DNA from: Palsa-504 sp050011155
Lineage (GTDB): Bacteria; Actinomycetota; Actinomycetes; Streptosporangiales; Streptosporangiaceae
Assembly (NCBI GenBank): GCA_050011155.1
Contig: JBEKJP010000006.1
Coordinates: 47,459-111,458 of the forward strand
DNA length: 64,000 bases
Reading direction: 5' to 3'
Positions within the stretch are counted from its first letter, which is position 1, and each line of letters starts with the position of its first letter. Under the pieces are notes generated by a model. That model saw only the letters and a program-made list of their open reading frames with translations, ran no database searches and was not told where the DNA came from. Made by a program: the position numbers and the translations under genes. Below, one piece after another: positions 41,761 to 49,368 of this stretch.

Positions 41761-43259
41761 TCAGCGCCGCCGCCGAGATCCAGCGCCGCCTGTGGGGTGC
41801 CGACCCCCAGGCCTGGGCCGACCTGGCCGAAGCCCATAACCGCCCGCTGTTCGAGGCGGTCCTCGACGCCGCCCGCGTGACCCGCGGCACCCGCCTGCTC
41901 GATGTCGGCTGCGGCTCCGGCCTCACCCTCGTCATGGCCGCCGCACGCGGCGCCATCCCGTCCGGCCTCGACGTCAGCCCCGGCCTGCTCGGCATCGCCC
42001 GCGAGCGCCTGCCTGACGCCGACCTGCGCGACGGCGACATGGAGTCCCTGCCGTTCGCCGACGGCGCCTTCGACGCGGTGACCGGCGTCAACGCGTTCCA
42101 GTTCGCCGGCCACCCGCGCCGGGCGCTGCGCGAGGCGGCCCGGGTCCTGCGCCCAGGCGGCCGCCTGGTGGCCAGCCTGTTCGCCGCGCCGGAACGGTCC
42201 GAGGGCACCGTGGCCCACGAAGCCATGACCGCCCTCATTCCGGCCGAACGGGCCAGCGATCACGCCCCCTACGCCCTATCCGCCCCCGGCAACCTGGAGG
42301 AATCCCTGGTATCCGCGGGCCTGACCCTCGACGCCAGCGGTGAGGTCATCTGTACCTGGCGCTATCGCTCCATGGACGAAGCCGTCCGCGCCCTGCTGTG
42401 CTCGGCGGGCGGCGCCCGCGCCGCCGAAGCGGCCGGCCAGGACGCCGTCCGCGACGCCCTGCGTCCTGCCCTGGCCCGGTTCCAGGCCCCCGCGACCGGC
42501 GCCGTCGCCCTGGTCAACACATTCCGCTGGGTCTCGGCCCGCGCGTTACCGTTCGGGCGGGGGTGCCAGGTCCCGCCGTCCGGTCAGCGCGAACCACAGC
42601 ACCAGCCCGGACACGTCGGCCGGAGCGGCCGGGCTGCCGGGAATCATGTGCAGCACGAGCATGGACAGGCCCGCGGCCGCGGCGGCGCGGATGACCAGGC
42701 GCAGCGGCCGGCCGCGGCGGATCCGGGCCGGGAGCTGCCACAGGGTCAGCAGCGGCCGCCACGGCGGGACCGGGACGGCCTCGGTGACGCCGATGACCGG
42801 TATCGGCGAGGTATCTGGCTCCTGGCCCGCCCGGGTGACGCGCTCGGCCAGGTCGGCGTAGGCCTCGCTGCGCGCCCACGGGGTGCGCAGCTCGGCGTAG
42901 GCCGCCGACGCGGCGGTATAGGCGGCCAGGTCACCGCCGTCGGCCCGGTCCGGATGAGTGGCCGCTGCGATACCGCGCCACGCGGCCCGGACCTGCTCGT
43001 CGGTCAGGTCCGGGCGGGCGGGCAGGCCGAGCGCCTCGAACGGGTTCTGGTCAGGGTTCACCCTTGGCCTCCAGGGCCGAAGACATCGTCGAGGCTGGGC
43101 GGCTCCGGCCAGCAGGCGGGACCGGGGACCGGGGCGGGTTCGCGTTCTGGCTCGGGTAGCCAGTCCGGCACTTCCAGAGCCGGTGCCGGGAGCAGGGTCA
43201 ACGGCGACGGCCTGGGCCGGGCCACCTGGACGAAGGTGGCCGCGCCGCGGTGGATGTAG
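41757..43259 (+). CDS. SAM-dependent methyltransferase whose frame runs on into antisense of inserted DNA
   Basis: Residues 1 to about 263 are a class I methyltransferase: LLDVGCGSGLTLVMAAARG (motif I), GLDVSPGLL, LRDGDMESLPFADGAFDAV (motif II), LRPGGRLVASLF (motif III), ending VNTFRWVSARA. After base 42545 the frame has no stop and continues for about 237 codons of Gln/Arg/Gly-rich sequence that is antisense to the DnaJ gene and the ATPase gene, ending at 43259. This looks like loss of the native stop by insertion of the 42.5-46 kb element. The methyltransferase core is complete, so activity may survive with a long unfolded tail. Confidence 0.7.
   Translation: MISAAAEIQRRLWGADPQAWADLAEAHNRPLFEAVLDAARVTRGTRLLDVGCGSGLTLVMAAARGAIPSGLDVSPGLLGIARERLPDADLRDGDMESLPFADGAFDAVTGVNAFQFAGHPRRALREAARVLRPGGRLVASLFAAPERSEGTVAHEAMTALIPAERASDHAPYALSAPGNLEESLVSAGLTLDASGEVICTWRYRSMDEAVRALLCSAGGARAAEAAGQDAVRDALRPALARFQAPATGAVALVNTFRWVSARALPFGRGCQVPPSGQREPQHQPGHVGRSGRAAGNHVQHEHGQARGRGGADDQAQRPAAADPGRELPQGQQRPPRRDRDGLGDADDRYRRGIWLLARPGDALGQVGVGLAARPRGAQLGVGRRRGGIGGQVTAVGPVRMSGRCDTAPRGPDLLVGQVRAGGQAERLERVLVRVHPWPPGPKTSSRLGGSGQQAGPGTGAGSRSGSGSQSGTSRAGAGSRVNGDGLGRATWTKVAAPRWM
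42546..43061 (-). CDS. DnaJ-domain membrane-anchored protein
   Basis: 171 residues. An N-terminal J-domain begins NPFEALGLPARPDLTDEQV and carries the invariant HPD (AATHPDRADGG). A linker is followed by one or two C-terminal membrane segments (VIRAAAAAGLSMLVLHMI, SGLVLWFALTG). J-domains recruit DnaK and stimulate its ATPase; a membrane-anchored form next to a conjugation-type ATPase suggests help in assembling or remodelling that complex. Its stop codon marks the junction with the methyltransferase gene. It overlaps the ATPase gene by 4 bp (ATGA) in a three-gene element operon. Confidence 0.78.
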   Translation of the reverse strand: MNPDQNPFEALGLPARPDLTDEQVRAAWRGIAAATHPDRADGGDLAAYTAASAAYAELRTPWARSEAYADLAERVTRAGQEPDTSPIPVIGVTEAVPVPPWRPLLTLWQLPARIRRGRPLRLVIRAAAAAGLSMLVLHMIPGSPAAPADVSGLVLWFALTGRRDLAPPPER

Positions 43260-44935
43260 CAGGCCTGGCCGACATCGAGGCGGCGCACCAGCTCGGGGTC
43301 GGCGTTCCAGGCCCGCTGCTCCCGGGTGGTGCCCTCGTCACCCCAGACGTTCCCGACGACCTTGTGCGCGGTCTCCAGCACCCGCCGCATCCCCGCCAGT
43401 GCCACCAGCGGCTCGGGATAAGGAGTATGCAGGACGAACACGCCGCCGTCGGCGGTGGCGGCGATCCGGTACCGTTCGTCCTCCGTCGCCCCGAGCCCTT
43501 GCCAGGACTGCGCCGAGACCTGCACCCCGATGCCCAGCGACCGGCCCCGCTCGTACAGGTTCGACAGCGGCACCCGGGCCGAGACCGCGGAGTAGTCGTC
43601 CGCCGCCAGCAGCATCGCCCGCTGCTCGCCGTCCAGGCTGGTCGCCGCGTGCGCGGCCAGCTCGGTCAGCGCCATGGCCTGCGCCTCGGCCACGGACGGC
43701 TCGCGGGTGCCTTCCAGGATGCAGTACCACGCGTCGGCCTCGTCCAGCCGGCCGGGCCCGTCCAGCGCCGGACCGAGCCGGCCGAGCAGCGTGGCGTAGC
43801 GAAGCTGGATGTCGGGCAGGTGCTTGGCGGCGGCCCGCACGTGCTCGAACTGGCCCGGATGCCGTCCGTCGCCCCACGCGTTCTGCAGCCAGCGCGCGTT
43901 GAGCCGGTCCAGGAACGCCGCCGTGTTCGGCGGCGGCCCGCCCGGCGCGGTGACGGCCAGGGTGACGGCGGCCTGCAGGATGTCGGCGTAGTAGGCGGCG
44001 TTGCCGGTCCCGGTGTCGATCATCTGGTAGAGCAGCACCGCCAGATCCTGGGGCGGCAGCTCCCACAGGTTCAGCCGGGCCTCGTCCGGCCAGATCGCCA
44101 CCCGGCGGGCACCCGCCCCGTAGAGCAGCCGCCTGGTGCGCTCGGCCTTGGTCCGGGCGTCGCGGCCGCCCTTGCAGTCCAGCACGATCAGCAGCGGCCG
44201 GTGCCCCCGCCCTTGCCGGGCGGCCTGGAGGGTGGCGGTGAACCAGCCCGCCCACAGCCGGATCATCAGGTTCGTCTTCCCGCTGCCGGTCGAGCCCACC
44301 ACCACCATGTGCCGGGCGCACGCCGTGGCCGGAATGGTGAAGACCTGGTGCCAGCGATGGCCGATCGCGCGGATAGTGCCGCCGACCGGGATCGTCCCGC
44401 CGCGTCCCAAGAGGGGGACGGCGCCAGGCGCCTTGGTGAGGCCTATGGCGGTGCGGACCTGCCGGTGCCACTGCTGAGCATCAAATGTCATCGGCGCCGA
44501 CGCGGTGATTCCGCCCAGCCCGGTGGTGATGGCGTAGATCCGCCACGCCCACAGCAGCCCGCCCAGCCCCAGCCCGGCCGGGATGGCCGCCGGAGCGACC
44601 CGCATGAACGCGTCGGCCACGGGTGTGACCGCCAGGTGATCCCAGCCGTCCGCCCAGGCCCGGCCGGGCGCTCGGGCGGCCGCCCAGCCGGGCGCGCGTG
44701 CTTCGGCGATGGCCAGCCAGGCGCCGGTGATGAGCAGGGTCCACGCGGCGATCCGGTACAGCCGTACCGCCGGCCAGCCGCACAGCCACGCGGCCAGGTA
44801 CCCAGCCGCGGCGGTCAGTGTGACCGGCCAGGCGGCGACGACGATCGCGGCGAGCAGCAGCCACCCGATGATCTTGGCGATCTTGCGGAGCAGCCACAAG
44901 GCGACGAAGAGCTTCAGCCAGGACCACAGGGTCAC
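43058..44935 (-). CDS. Conjugation-type P-loop ATPase (TraB/VirD4/FtsK-like)
   Basis: 625 residues. Three or more N-terminal membrane segments (IIGWLLLAAIVVAAWPV, YRIAAWTLLITGAWLAIA, LGLGGLLWAWRIYAI) precede a cytoplasmic motor domain with Walker A VVVGSTGSGKTNLMIRLW and an acidic strand LLIVLDCKGGRD. A second acidic strand RAMLLAADDYSAVS and VQVSAQSWQGLG fit a HerA/FtsK-type hexameric DNA pump. The C-terminus is Pro-rich. Such proteins move DNA in actinomycete integrative conjugative elements or couple relaxosome to transfer. Its neighbours are a DnaJ-like and a replication-relaxation-type gene, both overlapping it by 4 bp. No relaxase or integrase is adjacent. Confidence 0.72.
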   Translation of the reverse strand: MTLWSWLKLFVALWLLRKIAKIIGWLLLAAIVVAAWPVTLTAAAGYLAAWLCGWPAVRLYRIAAWTLLITGAWLAIAEARAPGWAAARAPGRAWADGWDHLAVTPVADAFMRVAPAAIPAGLGLGGLLWAWRIYAITTGLGGITASAPMTFDAQQWHRQVRTAIGLTKAPGAVPLLGRGGTIPVGGTIRAIGHRWHQVFTIPATACARHMVVVGSTGSGKTNLMIRLWAGWFTATLQAARQGRGHRPLLIVLDCKGGRDARTKAERTRRLLYGAGARRVAIWPDEARLNLWELPPQDLAVLLYQMIDTGTGNAAYYADILQAAVTLAVTAPGGPPPNTAAFLDRLNARWLQNAWGDGRHPGQFEHVRAAAKHLPDIQLRYATLLGRLGPALDGPGRLDEADAWYCILEGTREPSVAEAQAMALTELAAHAATSLDGEQRAMLLAADDYSAVSARVPLSNLYERGRSLGIGVQVSAQSWQGLGATEDERYRIAATADGGVFVLHTPYPEPLVALAGMRRVLETAHKVVGNVWGDEGTTREQRAWNADPELVRRLDVGQACYIHRGAATFVQVARPRPSPLTLLPAPALEVPDWLPEPEREPAPVPGPACWPEPPSLDDVFGPGGQG

Positions 44936-45681
44936 CGCTGCTCCCCGGTAAAGGCGTAGCCGGGCAGGTCACGGACCACGACCCGAGCCCGGTCCTCGGA
45001 CGGCAACGTCGCCGCGGCGCGCAGCACCACCGGCCGGGCGGCCGGCGCGGTCAGGTAGACCACCTGCGCGTACCGCACCGGGACCAGCAGCCCGCCCATG
45101 ATCCGCGCCGTCCGCGCCGCGCCCTTGGGCGTCAGCTCAGCCTCGATCGCCCAGACCTGCCCCGCGTAAGCGCAGCCGTCCAGCGACGGCCAGTGAATCT
45201 CCGCATCCGGCATATGCCCGCCCCGCCCCGCCGGAGGCTCGCTGGCGTACAGCCGTCGCTCCGATTGCCACCACGGCTGCCATTCCTTCCAGGCGTCGCT
45301 ATCCCGCATCCAGATCCGCGCGGCCAGCACCGCCCGGATATGAGCGAGCCGCCCCAGCGCCGGCCGGACGACCGGAAACCCCAGCCCGGTCTCGGTCATC
45401 CCCGCCCGCGTGAGCCAGCACCACCCCGGCCCCGGCCCCATCCGCCCCGTAGCCGCGTACCCGGCCCGCCGCCACCGCGCCGTAATCGCGTGCAGTCGCT
45501 CCTCGCTCACCCGCAGCCACGCGGCCAGCAGGTCAAAGGGGGCACCACAGTGCTCCCCGCACAGCATGAGCCCGTCGATATCCCGCTGCGACAGCCGCAC
45601 CACTCCGGCACTGGCCCGCCTCGGTAGCCGAGACGTAACCGGCGTAACAGACGTGACAGCATCGTGCGCTTGCGTGGTCAA
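44932..45681 (-). CDS. Replication-relaxation family winged-helix protein
   Basis: I chose TTG 45681 because GGAGAGG lies 4 nt upstream; the frame extends to 45831 without a ribosome-binding site. 249 residues. An N-terminal winged-helix segment (VRLSQRDIDGLMLCGEHCGA, RLHAITARWRRAGYA) is followed by a region with WIRD-type motif HIRAVLAARIWMRD and IEAELTPKGAARTARIM. These match the actinobacterial 'replication-relaxation' family found on plasmids and integrative elements and named for resemblance to plasmid mobilisation proteins. The biochemical role is unproven. First gene of the element's three-gene operon. Confidence 0.68.
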   Translation of the reverse strand: MTTQAHDAVTSVTPVTSRLPRRASAGVVRLSQRDIDGLMLCGEHCGAPFDLLAAWLRVSEERLHAITARWRRAGYAATGRMGPGPGWCWLTRAGMTETGLGFPVVRPALGRLAHIRAVLAARIWMRDSDAWKEWQPWWQSERRLYASEPPAGRGGHMPDAEIHWPSLDGCAYAGQVWAIEAELTPKGAARTARIMGGLLVPVRYAQVVYLTAPAARPVVLRAAATLPSEDRARVVVRDLPGYAFTGEQR

Positions 45682-45907
45682 AGTCCTCTCCGCTCTGTGA
45701 AGTAACGCAAGCCCCGGCTGCCCCGTGTGTTCATATCCGCACGGGATGCGACGATTGTTCCGCCGAGTGCCCCAGAGAACCAGACCGCTACATGATCGTA
45801 AGCGCACCGTCATGACTACATTCCGTGGCATCTACGGACAGCCCGATCGGCCAACGACAAGCAAGCCGCGGGCAAAGCGGCGAGCGCCGGTCCGCGTTCC
45901 GGGCGCG

Positions 45908-45957
45908 ATGAAACTGGGCTTCCAGCGCGTTAAAACGCGCTGGAACCAGGGTTTCAT
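45908..45957. repeat. 50-bp palindromic repeat, dispersed copy B
   Basis: Outer arms ATGAAAC (45908-45914) and GTTTCAT (45951-45957) enclose a perfect inner hairpin, TTCCAGCGCGTT and AACGCGCTGGAA separated by AA. It aligns over its full length with 4459-4508. It sits in a 424-bp gene-free stretch (45682-46105) that otherwise shows no coding frame. It could form a hairpin or be a protein-binding palindrome. Confidence 0.6.
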
Positions 45958-46105
45958 GGCGTCTTAGCGGGCCTCGCTCAGCTGGATCGTGATGCTGCTG
46001 GTTCCAGTGTGTTCTGAGTCCGATTTTCCCGCGCATGGCACCTCAGTCGCGGCGGCGGGCGACAGGCAGCCCGGGTCGGTGCCGGTCACCAGAGTGGTTC
46101 CTTTT

Positions 46106-46483
46106 TCAGGAGTGGTTGGTGATGTAGGTCATCACGGCATCAGCGTCGGAAGTCTCGACGTACAGGACCGATGCGGGGTCGTCCTCTGCGGCACGCCACT
46201 GCCCGTACCGCGGGTCCCAGAACGCGGACCAGCCGAGGTGACTGGTGCCCTGGGCCGGAGTCCAAACGCAGATGCAGTCCAGACGCAGGCCAGGTGCCGC
46301 GTGCATGTCCGGGTCGATGGCGACGGTAACAGCGTTCGGCCCGGCTGGAGGACCTGTCGTCAGCACGGGAGTACCCGCTGGATAAGTGACCTGGCAGCCG
46401 ACGCCATAGCCCGCTAGAGCGACGGCGATGTCGTTCAGATGCTGCCCGATGGCGGCGTCGGTTGTGACGGGTCCGGTGATCAT
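46106..46483 (-). CDS. Small hypothetical protein
   Basis: 125 residues from the ATG at 46483; the frame extends to 46519. I do not recognise it. It opens MITGPVTTDAAIGQHLNDIA, has a central beta-rich stretch (NAVTVAIDPDMHAAPGLRL) and ends in acidic DDPASVLYVETSDADAVMTY. There is no membrane segment or signal. The wording resembles small actinomycete proteins found beside XRE-DUF397 loci and element genes. It is transcribed away from the XRE gene at 46646 with about 160 bp between them, and may be cargo of the same accessory region. Confidence 0.5.
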   Translation of the reverse strand: MITGPVTTDAAIGQHLNDIAVALAGYGVGCQVTYPAGTPVLTTGPPAGPNAVTVAIDPDMHAAPGLRLDCICVWTPAQGTSHLGWSAFWDPRYGQWRAAEDDPASVLYVETSDADAVMTYITNHS

Positions 46484-46645
46484 GAGAGGTAGCGCCTTCC
46501 GGGATGGCCTGCGGAGCACGGCGGTGTTACCAGGCGCGGCGACGGTCCGTCAGGTTGCCCGGAACTAGGATGCCTACGACGATTATGCTGTCAGCAAGTC
46601 TCGATCGGCAAGTCTACATTTGGCAACTTGTCAGTTGGAGTTGTT

Positions 46646-47521
46646 ATGCCGCCCCGCCTCAGCCCCACCGTGCGTCGCCGTCGGCTGCGCTACGAGCTGC
46701 GCCGCCTGCGCGCCGAGCACGGCCTGACCATCGAACAGGTCCAGGACGCCAGCGGCGGCGACATCAAGGCACCCAGCATCTCCCGGTGGGAGAACGGCGA
46801 GCGCAGCATCCGGCCCACCGACCTGAGGCTGCTCCTAGACATCTACGACGTGGACGGGGACCAGCGCGAAGCCCTGCTCACCTTGGCCCGCCAGGCCAAA
46901 GAACGCGGCTGGTGGCAGTCGTATGCTTCAGCGATCCCCGAGTACTTCCAGGTCTACCTCGGCCTGGAGGCCGAAGCCTCCCTCATCCGCGAGTACGCCG
47001 CCGAGCTCGTTCCCGGCCTGCTGCAAACCGCCGACTACGGCTCCGCGTTCCTGCACGCCCCGCCGGCCCCAGCGGGCGAAGAAGAACTCGCCCGCCGCGT
47101 CACCGTGCGGCTGACTCGCCAAGAACGCCTCATCGGGGAAGATCCACCCGAGTACTGGACCGTGCTGAACGAGGCCGTCATCCGCCGCCCCGTCGGCGGC
47201 CCCGCCGTCATGCGCGAGCAACTCGGCCGCCTAGCCGAACTTGCCGACCTGCCCCACGTCAATATCCAGGTCCTGCCATTCGCGACTGGCGCGCACTCCG
47301 CGATGGAAGGAGCATTCAGCACCCTGGACTTCCCTGAGCCCACCGACCCCGGCGTCATCTACCTGGAGACCCAGGCCGGTAGCCTGTACCTGGAGCAGCC
47401 AGCCGAGATCGACCACTACGCCCGGATGTTCAGCCACCTCAGCGCCAAGGCCCTCGACCCCGACCAGTCCCGGCGCATGATCATCCAGGCCGCCGCGGAT
47501 CTCACCGGGCTACCTACATAG
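46646..47521 (+). CDS. XRE family regulator with DUF5753 (Scr1-like)
   Basis: 291 residues from ATG 46646 (GGAG 7 nt upstream). An N-terminal helix-turn-helix (LRRLRAEHGLTIEQVQDASG, then ISRWENGERS) precedes a DUF5753 domain (EAEASLIREYAAELVPGLLQTADY, in part; LNEAVIRRPVGG; VLPFATGAHSAMEG). Such proteins are found almost always with a small DUF397 protein, as here 10 bp downstream. In Streptomyces they are linked to development and behave like the antitoxin/regulator half of a toxin-antitoxin-like pair. Upstream, GCAAGTCT occurs twice (about 46591 and 46606) with AACTTG nearby, a plausible autoregulatory site. Confidence 0.88.
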   Translation: MPPRLSPTVRRRRLRYELRRLRAEHGLTIEQVQDASGGDIKAPSISRWENGERSIRPTDLRLLLDIYDVDGDQREALLTLARQAKERGWWQSYASAIPEYFQVYLGLEAEASLIREYAAELVPGLLQTADYGSAFLHAPPAPAGEEELARRVTVRLTRQERLIGEDPPEYWTVLNEAVIRRPVGGPAVMREQLGRLAELADLPHVNIQVLPFATGAHSAMEGAFSTLDFPEPTDPGVIYLETQAGSLYLEQPAEIDHYARMFSHLSAKALDPDQSRRMIIQAAADLTGLPT

Positions 47522-47531
47522 GGAGACACGG

Positions 47532-47723
47532 ATGGCCACCACAGGACACGACCTGTCCCACGCTGAATGGCGGAAAAGCACCCACAGCGGCAGCGGCAAC
47601 TGTATCGAAACCGCCCCCGCCCCCGACGGCATCGCGGTCCGCGACTCAGCCAACCCACACGGTCCCGCCCTGGCCTTCACCCGCCGCGCTTGGACTGCAT
47701 TCGCCACAACCCTGAAAAGCTGA
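47532..47723 (+). CDS. DUF397 domain protein
   Basis: 63 residues, essentially a complete DUF397 domain: AEWRKSTHSGSGNCIETAP, then GIAVRDSANPHGPALAFTRR and WTAFATTLKS. DUF397 proteins are paired with DUF5753-type XRE regulators in actinomycetes; some are toxic when overproduced and others affect sporulation and antibiotic production. It starts 10 bp after the regulator stop and probably shares its transcript. A 150-bp gap follows in which I see nothing. Confidence 0.9.
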   Translation: MATTGHDLSHAEWRKSTHSGSGNCIETAPAPDGIAVRDSANPHGPALAFTRRAWTAFATTLKS

Positions 47724-47873
47724 TCCACTCGGACCAAGATCGCCAACCCGCGAAACGGGATCGATTCATCCGGCCGCATGCAGACGGCGCATTGCGGACT
47801 CGAGGGCGGCAACCCATCCCTGCCTGGTCGGAAAGCGCACCGTGTCTTGCGGCCCTTGGCCGGCGATCAGGGA

Positions 47874-48389
47874 TCAAAAGTGCGACCCTCCTTCCTGAAG
47901 GCGCAGAGAAAAATATTCTTGAAGGTAGAATTTATACATTGCGCCCGTACTTGGTGGAACCTCCGAAAAGTCTCTAATGACCTGATAATCTGAAAAATGA
48001 GCACTATTTAGATTTATAGCGCTGGGCAGCGCAGGTACTGCGTATCCAGTCGAAATATCTTGCCTCTCGTGTTCAACTCTGAATCGTCCTACGTATTGGC
48101 CTAGAAATCTTTTATCATTTAGCTTGAGCTTAAGCCCGATCTCATCAGCGGCTATTCGTGCGAGGGTATCGTCAATACTTTCAGGCTTAAGCATTCGTAG
48201 CCCGGGAAGCGCCCACTTATTTTTGTAAGGCGGTATGGTGCGTTTGACCAGTACTATCCCCGCTCCCCCCGGAAGCTCTGCTACTAGATCAAACGTTGGA
48301 ATCACGCACCATTCCAAGACATCTTCCCAGAGTTCTCGGGGCAGCCATTTGAGCCGCCCACGCTCAGAACCGGTAGAGTCGTTAAGCAT
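47874..48389 (-). CDS. Nudix-like protein with degenerate Nudix box
   Basis: 171 residues from ATG 48389, inside the end of the upstream gene. The central strand-helix ALPGLRMLKPESIDDTLARI followed by AADEIGLKLK occupies the place of the Nudix box. The pattern is off consensus: one extra residue between Gly and Glu, RI instead of RE, and DE instead of EE. Substrate hydrolysis may therefore be altered or lost. Codon use is AT-richer than the neighbours. It is translationally coupled to an unrecognised gene (8-bp overlap), so the pair acts as a unit. It lies next to XRE-DUF397 and element genes. Confidence 0.62.
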   Translation of the reverse strand: MLNDSTGSERGRLKWLPRELWEDVLEWCVIPTFDLVAELPGGAGIVLVKRTIPPYKNKWALPGLRMLKPESIDDTLARIAADEIGLKLKLNDKRFLGQYVGRFRVEHERQDISTGYAVPALPSAINLNSAHFSDYQVIRDFSEVPPSTGAMYKFYLQEYFSLRLQEGGSHF

Positions 48390-48897
48390 TCTTAAACTCC
48401 TTGCGTACGTCCTTCGCAGCACTTGACCACATCTGATCACGGTCTGGGAGTATGACGGAATCCTCGGCTATAGCAATGCTACGCGCATGGGTGCCTGCTA
48501 CGGGGTCGTGCTTCATATTGCCAACTCTCAGCAATACCTGGAAGGCCGCAGGTCGTTTGTGAAGTTGGTCGCCGACCTTCTTAAGTACGCTCCTATCCTT
48601 ATATAGCAGGTTCAGCGCACGCGTCCCGGTACCGTGCGTACCCCCGAAGCTAACCACAAAATGATCAGTATCCAGCGACGCCTCCGATAGATAGTTCCGT
48701 AGCCTGGTTACCAGCAAGTAGTCTTCTTCGAGCATTCCATCTTCGTCAACCTTAGGTATATATATGCCATTCGGTCCAATTATGCGCCAGTTAGGTCGGC
48801 CGACGAGGCCTTTACCTGCTACGAAACGTCGAGCAATCGCGCTGCCGTCAACATGAGATTTCGAAATTTCCCAGCGGAAAGGCAACTCGATAGGCAT
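48382..48897 (-). CDS. Unrecognised protein with Gly-rich GGTHGTGT motif, partner of the Nudix gene
   Basis: 171 residues from ATG 48897. The frame continues to a TTG at 49017, so up to 40 more residues are possible. I do not recognise the family. Visible features are WRIIGPNGIYIPKVDEDG, a strand plus glycine loop VVSFGGTHGTGTRALNLLY and LLRVGNMKHDPVAGTHARS. The glycine loop resembles a phosphate-binding turn, which would fit a nucleotide or sugar-nucleotide substrate, but this is inference. Low G+C and rare codons point to acquisition. It is the first gene of a two-gene cassette with the Nudix-like protein. Confidence 0.5.
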   Translation of the reverse strand: MPIELPFRWEISKSHVDGSAIARRFVAGKGLVGRPNWRIIGPNGIYIPKVDEDGMLEEDYLLVTRLRNYLSEASLDTDHFVVSFGGTHGTGTRALNLLYKDRSVLKKVGDQLHKRPAAFQVLLRVGNMKHDPVAGTHARSIAIAEDSVILPDRDQMWSSAAKDVRKEFKNA

Positions 48898-49368
48898 TTC
48901 TGTAGCGGAAAGAGAATCCGCCCCGCCTTCGTCCTCCCGATATCCGAAAACCTGCCGACGAGCCGACTGCCGTACGTTGAGACTCGGAGTCAAGACTCGC
49001 CCGGGTGGCAGCAGCAACTGGCAGAAACCACATGGCCCTCAGACGTTCGTAATGGTCCGGAATTAACGCTCCGACCTGTCTGAACGAACCCTATTTATCT
49101 CTCGATGCTAGTTCGAATCGAAATGATCAGTGGCATTTTCCGGCTAAGAAGAGCGCTGATCGGCATCAACGGCTGCCATCGACCCTTGCGCCACTCGTTC
49201 ACACCGAGGTGGTTAGCCCAGTTGGCGTAGCTCGTTCGGCCAGGAGATCTGGTCAGCTTTCTGCGTGGCCAGGACGATGAGTAACTGCAACTCCCGTCGT
49301 CTACCTGCTATACGTCGTTGTGGGCTGATGCCATGGCCGACTCAGCGCGGAGCAACAGGAGGCAAAGA
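48898..49368. other. Low G+C gap with possible gene remnant
   Basis: About 470 bp without a whole gene. On the minus strand a 43-codon stretch ending in TAA near 49211 (about 49341-49211) reads like a protein C-terminus (GRRRELQLLIVLATQKADQI, then SWPNELRQLG). A following frame-shifted stretch (NHLGVNEWRKGRWQPL) reads on. Both may be pieces of one gene broken by frameshift and cut off at its 5' end by the serine hydrolase gene. Too short to name. Confidence 0.25.

Noticed and set aside
42541..42556. GTTACCGTT at 42545 and 53779 as att core of the element
   Set aside because: Only 9 bp in common, in unrelated surroundings; likely chance.
42546..43259. C-terminal half of the long methyltransferase frame as a new domain
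   Set aside because: It is exactly antisense to the DnaJ and ATPase genes and has low-complexity composition.
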